DNA of 64,000 bases. Origin: Ixodes scapularis. Its lineage: Eukaryota > Arthropoda > Arachnida > Ixodida > Ixodidae. The notes below the pieces were generated by a model. The model had not been told where the DNA came from. It did not search any database and saw only the letters and a program-made list of their open reading frames with translations. Below are positions 32,065 to 40,824 of this stretch, piece by piece. The DNA lies in assembly GCF_016920785.2 (NCBI RefSeq), contig NW_024609857.1, positions 192,089,027 to 192,153,026 of the forward strand, in the 5' to 3' direction. Every line of letters starts with the position of its first letter. Within the stretch, counting starts at the first letter, position 1. Position numbers and translations under genes: made by a program.

Positions 32065-32192
32065 AGACGTTCGATCAATATATCGAGATCATCGACGGTC
32101 GGCGTAGCTGATTGTAATAAATCCTTTGCCTCGCTGAGGAGCCTCGTTACTTGCGTTCGATGCGTTTTTCGTTTTTTCTTGAGGACGTCCAT
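32061..32192 (-). pseudogene. Displaced Gag N-terminus of the BEL element
   Basis: An ATG at 32192 opens 43 codons beginning 'MDVLKKKRKTHRTQ', rich in basic residues and with helical Leu spacing as in BEL Gag N-termini. It ends at a TGA (32063-32061) that overlaps the ATG of the long frame by two bases (ATGA). Coding-like sequence continues past this stop in the same frame as far as a TA repeat (about 32013-32024). There the reading passes to the frame of the polyprotein. One nonsense change plus a 2-bp length change in the repeat would explain it. Confidence 0.7.
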
Positions 32193-32359
32193 TGCCGTTC
32201 AGTCCTGGCTTGCAGTGCTCCTTGCTCGTGTCGGTCTATCGTAGATGTTGCCGTTGATTATTAGGTTTCGCTCGTTCAGTCGTTACGTTCTCTTCTCTGT
32301 CTGCTGGCGATTCGATCACACCTTGCTCGTCGGCTTCATTTGTAGTGCAGTAGTTTCTT

Positions 32360-32377
32360 TCCCGGGTTTCGGCACCA
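32360..32377 (-). promoter_or_regulatory. BEL primer-binding site
   Basis: Begins TGGTGCCGAAACCCGGGA on the element strand, 7 nt inside the 5' LTR. The TGG complements a tRNA CCA end; I did not assign the tRNA. Confidence 0.75.
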
Positions 32378-32384
32378 ATTATTT

Positions 32385-32736
32385 TGTTGAGGGAATTGTT
32401 GCTTCTTGGCGTTCCGAGATATCGATTAGTCTCAACAAATCTCAACACTTTTATTTTAAACTACACACACTACACACATGTTCCAAACAGACGAGCCACT
32501 TTCTCGTTCTCCGATCCGTAGCGTTCCAGCTTTCGTTCTGTTCGTCTCCACTTTCCCAGCTGTTGATCTTCGCGGCTGCATCCGGCCGCTGCGGGTACGA
32601 AGTTTACATCTCGCTGCCCGCGCGCGATCATAAATCGTCTCCGCCGAGACAAGCAGTGGTGCGAGGTTCAGCTCGCTCCTCGCGTGCATCCTCTCCGCAG
32701 AGGGAATCCGATGCCGTCCTCGCGAAAGTTCCAACA
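32385..32736 (-). repeat. BEL 5' LTR
   Basis: 352 bp; differs from the 3' LTR only at 32427. Confidence 0.95.
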
Positions 32737-32796
32737 CACGCGCTCAGCATTCGCGCACACAGCAATGGCCGCCAGTGAATACTCCCTATATGGTTT
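32737..32796. mobile_element. MITE carrying the BEL insertion, right part
   Basis: Begins with the second copy of 'CACGCG' and ends with the inverted 'ccagtgaatactcccta'. Confidence 0.6.
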
Positions 32797-32799
32797 ACA

Positions 32800-33330
32800 A
32801 AAAAAGTGAAGCAAATGTAAGCAATAGGCACGCAACACGATCAACTTAGTGAATGCGTACCTACTGAGCGCTTGTAGTGCTTTAACCCGTGTAACGTTTT
32901 GGCGAACACTATATTAATTTGTTCTTTTTTTTGAAACAACAAAGCCTCCCTTTGCAGGCTTCTAGCTTTGGAAGCCGCTTCTACAACAAAACACACACAC
33001 ACACAAAATAACGCATGATGACTTGTTTCCAAGACTTTAGAATCGCTCCTTAGCGTTCATTGTGCTCTTAGCTAGAATAAAATATATCACAGGTCTTTAT
33101 TTTGCCATAGCGCGCGTGACGAATAGATTTGGTATCCAATATAAGGTGCTCACATGATATTATTCCTCCATGTTGTTTGTCACTCTTATGCGCATTAACT
33201 AACAGTATACTAAAAAAAACGACTTTAAAATCAGAAATGAGAACACTGTACAAAAACTTTTTCCTGCATAGGTTTCGCAACGCAAAACGATATTCAGAAT
33301 CAATTACACCTCAGGGATTCCATCGAAAAG
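32800..33330. other. No gene recognised
   Basis: Short CA repeat near 32990-33006. Confidence 0.4.
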
Positions 33331-33372
33331 AACATGCGTTGACAATGATGCGAAGCAGGTCCGAACGAAGTC

Positions 33373-33378
33373 TTTATT
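33373..33378 (-). terminator. Poly(A) signal of the 33421 gene
   Basis: AATAAA on the minus strand, about 45 bp after the stop codon. Confidence 0.55.
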
Positions 33379-33420
33379 TAAGAATTGAGGTTCCATTTCG
33401 GACGCCGTCATGGACTGGTT

Positions 33421-33651
33421 CTACTTGGCTTTCTGCTGTTTCTCTTCGTGCTCGGCGGATTCCTTCGAATTGCCACCGTGGCCGCACTTGCCTCCGCCAC
33501 CGTTGTTGTTGCTCATGATGTCCGGTCCTCCTGCCCGAGGCTTGTTCGCTCTGCCCTGCTGGTTTCCTTGGTTTTTAGGGTTGTTAGAGCTTGCGCACAG
33601 CACCACCGCACCGGCGATCAGCAGGAACAACCAGAGGCTTGTCCCGTTCAT
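33421..33651 (-). CDS. Small secreted Asn/Gly-rich orphan peptide (76 aa)
   Basis: I do not recognise the family. The ATG at 33651 has an excellent context (CCACC before it). A signal peptide covers residues 1-20 ('MNGTSLWLFLLIAGAVVLCA'). The mature part is rich in Asn, Gly, Gln and Lys, contains a 'NNNGGGGKCGHGG' segment with its only cysteine, and ends in a Lys/Glu-rich tail. The gene is intronless with an AATAAA 43-48 bp after the stop. No TATA box is obvious; an initiator-like 'ttcagt' lies near 33670. Two longer plus-strand frames overlap it but have no leader or domain and are probably shadows. Confidence 0.65.
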   Translation of the reverse strand: MNGTSLWLFLLIAGAVVLCASSNNPKNQGNQQGRANKPRAGGPDIMSNNNGGGGKCGHGGNSKESAEHEEKQQKAK

Positions 33652-33759
33652 GGTGGGGGGGATCTGTAGAACTGAACTTGTGCCTGCTCAGGTCTCGCCT
33701 TTCTCATCCACTTCGCAAGTGATGTTTGTTCCCGGTTTCCTCGGGTTTTTGTAAGTTAT

Positions 33760-35020
33760 GGGGATTGCGTGACTCTCTCAAATACGGTTGATATCTTAAT
33801 TCCAAGGAGCTGAAAGCGCGACTAGTTGAATCAGCGACTTGTGTGGACGACCGTAGCTGTGTACTTAGCAGGAGAATGCTTTTCATTTGAAGTAGGGTTT
33901 TTTGAACAATGGCAGAGCGTTTGCTTTAAAAGAGAACCGAAATCCTTCCGAACAAAAGACTTCTGAAAGACTTCGCTTTTATGTGTTTTAGTACGCGTGC
34001 TTTTTATTTTGTTGTTTCACCTCCAGCATTGTTAAGCTGAAAAAATAAAATATCACGCTGTGCTTACAACCCTCCCCCCCCCCACACACACACACACGCG
34101 CGCACACACAATTCTAGAGTAAAACATTTTTAAATTTAGCAGATTAATTATGCATGAGGTTTGAAGTACCGAGCAGAAAGAAGACCATCATAAGCATAAT
34201 AAAATGCAGAACCGAATCAAAGGTTGTGCACTACAAAATATTACAAATCTGCAAAAACCACGGTACAAGCGCGGTTGTCTAAGCACATAAAATAAGAATA
34301 TAAAACAGTAACTATTTTAAACAGTTAGTCGTGCAGTTAGCGCACAGAATAACCATTCATAAATATCTGGTAAATTAAAAAAAAAATATATATATCACCT
34401 GTGATGGGTGATCCACACGAAGACAAGGAAGAGAATAACGTGAAAAAAAAAAAGAGATGCGTGAGGAATGGCGCGGTTTTTGAAAAGGGCTCAAGAAGGG
34501 CGCGAGCACAGCTCGGAATCGGAAGGCGAAGCTGCGAACAGCTGTTCGGACCTCGGTGGACGTGACCAGGCGTCAGAGGCCCGACTCTGTCCACGCCACA
34601 TCTCGTGGTCAAGGCGCCGGCCTGCCTGGGGCCGACTGGACTACCTCAGGCGCTGAAGACAACTCCTGCCACCGGGTTCACTAACATCTCCGGGAACGAG
34701 ACGCTCCAGGCTAAAAACAACTGCCGCCGAGCCCATCAACGACGAGCCCTTCAGCGTCCTTCTCGGGGCTACCCCTCCATGTGACCAGGAAAAAAAACTG
34801 TGAGAGACAACACGTACATTGACGTTCTGTAAATAGCCGCGGTGTAAATATTCGGTTTTTGTTTTCTTCTGATGTCCATATCGCAATAGTAAAATATTCC
34901 CTAACGCATCCTGTGCCTTCCGTACTTCTATTAAAACCCTAAACACACGAACCACCACCATCATATCACCCAAACTCAATTTACCTGTCCTAGCGGAGGT
35001 ATATATATATACGGCATAAT
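33760..35020. other. No gene recognised
   Basis: C tract and CA repeat at 34074-34108; TA repeat near 34386-34396 and 35000-35012. Confidence 0.4.
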
Positions 35021-35023
35021 TGG

Positions 35024-35614
35024 TAGGGTTGGGGGTCGATCAAAAATTTTACCAGATTAATCACCACCTTTTAATCAATTAATTCTTCCATTAATTGGTC
35101 TGGTTCATTTCCATGCATAATATAAAAATATATATATATTTTTTTGTAAATATATGACAAACTGCGCAATATTCAATTTAAATTTCGACTCAACCTCTAT
35201 CTGTAGGTGAGAACAATTCAAAGCCACTCCTGCTCATTAATTATTACTTTAGCAGCATGAGGCAAAGAGAATGGCTGATATTGTCCTGCAAGGGCGACCT
35301 TCATTCATTGTTCACAATAGTCTTTGGTGCGCTAAACGGAGAGTCGAACCGAGTTGACGTGGGCGGGACAAGCGGCAACCTCCTGCAATTGCCTCAAGTT
35401 ACAGACCTCGCCACTACATTTTACTTTAGGACAAACACCTAAAGCTCTTCCTTTCATATAGGTGTACTCGTCTACATTTGCGTGGCGAAAACGTTGAATT
35501 TTTATCTCTTTAGGTTCGTCGAAGAAATTGCCGATTAACTGATTTAAAAAATTACCTGCGATTAAACTATTAATTGATTAATCGGTAGGTTAATCGATCA
35601 ATTTCCCAGCCCTA
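35024..35614. mobile_element. hAT-like MITE with TAGGG-CTGGG termini
   Basis: Left end 'tagggttgggggtcgatc' and right end 'gatcaatttcccagcccta' are inverted copies, each followed inwards by repeated 'attaatc/gattaat' motifs. No open frame of note. Termini of this type are common in hAT-derived MITEs. Confidence 0.6.
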
Positions 35615-35619
35615 ATGAT

Positions 35620-36540
35620 CGGAAGCATTAAATTCTACTCTCGGCAAAATAATTTGCACACAAAATATAATTTAGTTTAATGGGTTTACTTAAGCACTTT
35701 TGATAAGCAACCAGATAGATCCTAAATTAATTATTTCTAAAATTGTTTTAATAACACCTGATATGTTCGCTGTAGTTTTTTTTTAATTTAGGACGAACGT
35801 TCTTTGTAATCAACCGGATCTGCATTCAGTTCATGAAAGCTTAAGGAGTTTGAAATCTTTATCGTGGCAAGTTCTCTTCTACTTCTTCTTTGAAAATGTG
35901 TTTTTTATTTAGCATACAAAAGCAACTTTCCAGAAATCAGAAAAAAAGCGCAGTCGGACTGTGTTTATCAGAGGCGAACACACCATTAAGTGTTAAAACA
36001 AAAATATCAAGGAGAGGGGGGGGGGGGATGTACAAAACAAAGTATAATAGAGACACAACTTTTGGCTTTCCACAATGCTATGACTTTGCTACTTGACAAA
36101 ATAATCGGAAGAAATAAGCTGGCCGGAAAAGCTTGTCAGCCTCGTCATTTTATTGAACTCGTACCGCTCGTAAGAGCTGGAACGAGGCCTTAGCCTAGTG
36201 AAAAATCTTACATGTGTATAACATTCTTGTTACAAGAAACACATATGCTGAGATAAGATCATATAAAAGAATATAATAACCATACAAGAACATATAAGTA
36301 CAATAACAAATTATATCATACGTTTTAAGAAGCTTCTTATAAGTTTCCCTTAACTTTTTATATAATCTTGTATGGTTCATATACGTTCTTATATTATCAT
36401 ATTTATCATATTATCATACTTATATTATCATATTTATATCATATTCATATTTTTTGCTTTACTGGACAAAATAATGTTTCATTTCCAGAAGATTTTTCAC
36501 CAGGTCACATTTAGTTTCTCCTTAAGGCTGGGCCACCGTT
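35620..36540. other. AT-rich DNA, no gene recognised
   Basis: A tract dense in 'ttatatta'/'catataa' motifs (36230-36450), G tract at 36017-36027. Confidence 0.45.
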
Positions 36541-36565
36541 CGATTAACCACACTGTAAAAAAAGT

Positions 36566-36847
36566 GTGTGCGTCTACTTTCACGCACAACACTCGGAGAG
36601 CCAATCACCGCAACTTACAGAGGCAGCTGAGCGAATTACAACGCCGAAACATATGTTTAGACCCAAAAACGCAGTCTGAGTTCTGACATTAAGTAATGCA
36701 AAACGTCACGCTTGCATTGCATAATGTCACAACTTAGACTGCGTTTTTTGGTCTAAACATATGTTTCGACGTTGTCATTCGCTGAGCTGCCTCCGTAAGT
36801 TGCGGTGATTGGCTCTCTGAGTGTTGCGCGGAAAAGCAGACGCACAG
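36566..36847. mobile_element. Near-perfect palindromic MITE
   Basis: Arms of about 136 nt (36566-36701 and 36712-36847) around a 10-nt centre, with roughly one mismatch every 10-15 nt. Landmarks such as 'gaaacatatgttta' and 'agccaatcaccgcaactta' occur in both. No protein. Confidence 0.75.
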
Positions 36848-37134
36848 GCTTTTCTTAGAGTGCATCTGATTATTCGATCCAGATTATAATCGCGATACAT
36901 TTTTGAACCGTTTAATTGGTTGGGCTCGTAGTTGGAAGACTTGTAGAAAGTGAAAAACAAAACACTGCTTCATTAGTAGCTGCTATTGCGTTACAAACTG
37001 ATAGCAGCGCGCAAAAATGCACAAAAGGAGGAATGGACAGGACGAGCGCCGAACGTCAACTGAACACTTAAGAAAAGAAAACTCAGAGGTAAACAACCAC
37101 ACCGTCATAGCGTCAACAAGTGCTAAAAAAAAGT

Positions 37135-37490
37135 ATTTCTTTCCTGTGTAAATACACCGATGTTTCACTGAAGAAATTCTCGCCCTCCTTTCCTACTTCA
37201 TAGGCTTCGAGCAATTTTCTTGCAGTTTTGTCAGCTCCTTTGCCCAAAACCGTGACGATGTCTAATTTTGGCTGACAGATGCATGGGACACAGTGTAAAG
37301 GAATGCGCCCGCGCCCCCCCCCCCCCCCCCCCCCCCCCCCACACTGGTAGACCGAATCGAAAGGGCGTGTTTGCGCGCTCGATCATTGACACATCCGCCA
37401 GTCTGGCCGAAGTATACTCGATCACAGCTCGGCGGAATACGATAGACCACCCCGACTACGCACTGAACGTACTGATTCCTGTGATTCACC
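37135..37490 (-). mobile_element. Penelope-like GIY-YIG relic, frameshifted in a C tract
   Basis: The minus strand reads 'GVVYRIPPSCDRVYFGQTGG' and 'CVNDRARKHALSIRS', then runs into a 27-base C tract (37314-37340). Past it, in another frame, it continues 'CICQPKLDIVTVLGKG' and 'TARKLLEAYEVGKEG'. This is the GIY-YIG domain of a Penelope-like element. The 3' UTR runs to about 36985 ('gctcgtcctgtccattcctc', then 'tttttgcgcgctg'). Confidence 0.75.
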
Positions 37491-37539
37491 AAGCATTAAT
37501 TGCCTCTCCCACCCCTGTCAGCTCTTCTGGGGCGTAGCT

Positions 37540-39395
37540 GCGACATCTTACTCATATATTTTCATTTTAGAAGACAACACTTTTGCTTTCCACGCTAAGG
37601 GGCCTTAGGATATTATATTACTCTCATACAGTGCGATTATAAGAGCAAAACAATAATGTAAATCATTTCATTTTCAAAAATTTTAATTCGCTTTCTTTTT
37701 TTTTTTTTTTTTTTTGTGAACGGTGGAGCATTAGGTTTCAAATAACCCTGCACACTCCGTCCTTATGACACAGTAAATTAGTAGCCTGATACAAAATATG
37801 CAGGTTTTGACAATGTTTTAGATACTGTGCGTGGAGATCGACATAACTGATTAATTAGTTATATAATGAACTAAAAGGTAGCGATTATTCGGGGTTGCAA
37901 TTTTAATCGACGCCCAGCTCTATATTTTCATTGATTTGAGGAGTGCTTTACTGAGCTGAGAAATGCAAACTTCTCTTGCATTTCATGTCAATCGAATCTT
38001 CCAAACATGCCCCGTGACAAGGATTCTGAAATTATATAATACCATCGACGCTCCATGTATTCACGTCTTTAACCCATATCTTAACGCGTTCAAGGTTTTC
38101 GCTAATATTCTCTAAAATTATTCTTCTCTTTTTCGCTATATGTATATTGTACATCATTACGAAGGTTAACGCTGTTCATGAGCACACTCTAAAAGATGAA
38201 TGAATGAATGAATGAATGGATGAATACATACGCTGTAAGCATTTGGACCTGTGTAGAGTTTTTATAGTTTCGTATAGTTGAAATATGAAGACAAACAAAC
38301 CGTACGATTGAATGGGAATAAATGTTAGAAAGCAGGCCGAAATGCAATATTTGGCGAAATACGGGTTTGATCTCCTCATTACCGGGGAGGTTTGCTAACT
38401 CCTACATCTCATTTACTCTAGGCATTTCTGCACACAGTGATTAGCGTCTTCAAATAAACAGATCCCCAAGACAATTAAATGTTTATCCTTAATATTGATG
38501 TTCCCGGGAACTTTAAATGCCCTCATAAAGAATTAGCGAATCATCTCGTGACGTTGGCACTGCTCGTGTCCATCGGCGAACGCTGGTTCGCCCATTCTGT
38601 CAACGGGAGCTTGGCGAAATCTCGGTGGTCATATTATTTGCCTAATAGTATGTACATGTAAAGTGGTCACCCAAAATGCAAGTCACATTAATATTTTTCG
38701 CAATGTAACAAAAGTTTAAAGCTTGGCCTGAGATGTTAACAGTCTCTGATGGTAAGGCTGAAATCATGACGTCAATTGTAAAAAGGGGTTGGGGTGGGGG
38801 GCGGCACCGCAGCTTGTACCCGAACTGTTACAAGGAATTGAATTCTGTGAAATAAATGCTAAAAAATACTCACGCCAGAAAAAAAGGAAAAAAAAAAGCG
38901 CTGCGAGCGTTTATCTTAGAAGACGATTCACCAAGGTGGTGAGCGGGAGGGTAGCAGAGGAGAGGGAATGTTTTGTTGATTTCCACTAGATGGCGCCACA
39001 AAACCTCTGTACTCCCCATGATGTGACACTGCGGTTCCCGTGACCGCCGTAGGTGCCTCCAGATTGAGAAATAATCCGATAATTTCCTTTACGATTCCGC
39101 AGCAGAATCGCAGTATTTCGGGGGAAGGTGGCCCGTTTCTTCTCACTTGTGCCAAGAAAAACAACTAAAAAAAACACACACACACATAAGCTGCAAATCC
39201 TTACTTGGTTCCGAAGTTCTTTTTAAGGCCCGGAAAGCAGGAATATAAAATCTTCAGCTACTTTTTTCTCCGGAGCATTATATTGCACGGAATGCAGTAT
39301 TGAAGGAACGATCTTTTAAAATAGTTTATAAGACATTATACTAGAGTATAGAAAGTGAAGAAAATCTTATATTTTATCAATATTCTTTAAAACTA
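37540..39395. other. Unassigned DNA with small repeats
   Basis: T tract at 37697-37715. A reverse fragment of the hAT-like terminus lies near 37860-37925 ('gacgcccagctcta'). A TGAA repeat runs 38196-38218. 'tggcgccatctag' occurs at 38990 and again at 39840. No gene. Confidence 0.4.
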
Positions 39396-39399
39396 ACGA

Positions 39400-39725
39400 G
39401 AAAATTGAGTGTCACGTGACATATGAGTCTCAATTTTCTGACTAAATTTAGAAGGGAACCGCCGTCACATGACCTATACGGCAATTCAGTTTTCCAGGTA
39501 AATCTATACGGGGGCACTTTCTTGCGTATAAGTCCCCTGATGTCAGGTCACGTGACGTCACTTTCTATGCTAAGATTTTTGCGGACTATAAATGGGTGTT
39601 CTGGTTCCACGACGTCAATGTTTGCGCATAGTTTAACGTGGAAACAAAATTGGTGTGTACGTCGCATAGCATCAGGTCACGTTAAATCACGTTGCGGCAG
39701 TTTCGCCGCTAAATGTAGCGGCTAG
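39400..39725. repeat. E-box-dense repeat related to the TCACGTGA minisatellite
   Basis: 'gtcacgtgac' at 39411, 'gtcacatgac' at 39464 and 'gtcacgtgacgtcac' at 39547, plus 'ggtcacgtta' at 39676, spaced in otherwise unrelated sequence. Confidence 0.45.
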
Positions 39726-39979
39726 AGGGGAAATGAACGGAAGGACGCACAGATAAACGAACAGACAACACATTGAGATTGGGGAATGCGTAAAAACGCA
39801 TTCCATTGATTAAAACTGTTTCCATTTGGCAGTGTTTATTGGCGCCATCTAGGGTGCAGTCTGAGAGCATGCGTCATGACGGCATGGTGGGTGAGTGGAT
39901 GTCACACTGATTGGAGCACATGAATTGCTGTCAATAAACAAATATTTAAAAAAATTGGACGACTAACACGGGGAAAAAA

Positions 39980-40330
39980 GTGGAAGCCGTTTACAACTCC
40001 CTGTAACGCCGAATTAGAGCGCAGCTTTTGAGGAGGAGTAGTGAAGGATACTAGGGAGGAGGGTCACGTGACCTTGGGGGTGTCACGTGTCCTCAGGGGA
40101 GGGGTCACGTGACCTTGGGGGTGTCACGTGACCTCAAGGGGGGGGTTACGTGACCCCCAGAGAAATTTTTCTGCTAGATTCAGCGGGAAATTTCTCCGCT
40201 AGATTTAGCGGGAATATTTACCCATAATGCACCGCGCGGTTAGGCCGACGGCAACGCCGCTCAAGCCGGAAACGGGCGCCTAAGAGCTGCGCTCTAATAA
40301 TAACGCGGAGAGCTCTGTAATTCGCAACAT
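39980..40330. mobile_element. E-box MITE with internal minisatellite
   Basis: Ends are imperfect inverted repeats around 'gagcgcagct' (left, 40017-40030) and 'agctgcgctc' (right, 40285-40298). The centre has five units of 'ggTCACGTGACctt' type (40063-40155), three of them perfect, then two copies of 'ctgctagatt'/'ccgctagatt' with 'agcgggaa'. Confidence 0.65.
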
Positions 40331-40610
40331 TAGGGTTCTGGACGGTGTCCAGATTCATAGAAGCTCCTACGATTTTATTACGAGCCTCCAATCAGGCTAA
40401 AGCAAAGCAATATACGCTATCTTTATTATAATTGCTTCCGAATCCTAAACGCGTAACTGTTCTCACGTGTTTAGGCTGTAAATGACGACAAGATTTTGAA
40501 TGAGAATGAGGGGGAGATCGCGGGTATGGTTACTCGGACTGTTAAGCCAAGTAGGACGTTTGACCGCGTCCCGGATGCCAAAGCACCTTTTCGATACCAA
40601 ATATTAGGGA
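40331..40610. other. No gene recognised
   Basis: Nothing above background. Confidence 0.4.
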
Positions 40611-40616
40611 GTTTTA

Positions 40617-40724
40617 TAATCGTCGTCCCTACACTTTGGGTGCCCCCAAGCAGCGTGGGGCTTCGAACTGCCCCAAGCCGCTTGAAGAAACCTAAGCGTT
40701 GGGGCCTCCTATTCTAAAACTCCC
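40617..40724. mobile_element. MITE, GGGAGTTTTA family, copy 2
   Basis: 108 bp with ends 'GGGAGTTTTA' and 'TAAAACTCCC', TA on both sides, and an internal 'ccccaag' hairpin. Confidence 0.65.
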
Positions 40725-40776
40725 TATCGCCAATACCAATGCCTGCAACGCTCTATCACATTGGATTTCTCTCTAA

Positions 40777-40824
40777 ACAAAATAACCTGTTTATGGCGTT
40801 TTAGCCATAAACAGGTTATTTTGT
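40777..40824. repeat. Perfect 21-bp snap-back at the 5' edge of the second LINE
   Basis: Arms 40777-40797 and 40804-40824 pair at all 21 positions around a 6-nt loop. The right arm is endonuclease-coding LINE sequence. Confidence 0.85.

Larger units (their letters stand above)
26502..32736 (-). mobile_element. BEL/Pao LTR retrotransposon, recent insertion
   Basis: A complete structure on the minus strand: 5' LTR 32736-32385, primer-binding site at 32377-32360 (starts TGGTGCC), polyprotein to 26884, polypurine tract at 26864-26854 and 3' LTR 26853-26502. The LTRs begin TGTTG and end CAACA. The host duplication is 'CACGCG' (26496-26501 and 32737-32742); if the LTR is read one base longer, it is five bases. 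The LTRs differ at one of 352 positions. Confidence 0.95.

Noticed and set aside
33385..33754. Plus-strand frames of 94-129 codons over the 33421 gene
   Set aside because: Hydrophobic pattern arises as the complement of the minus-strand leader; the minus strand has ATG context and poly(A) signal.
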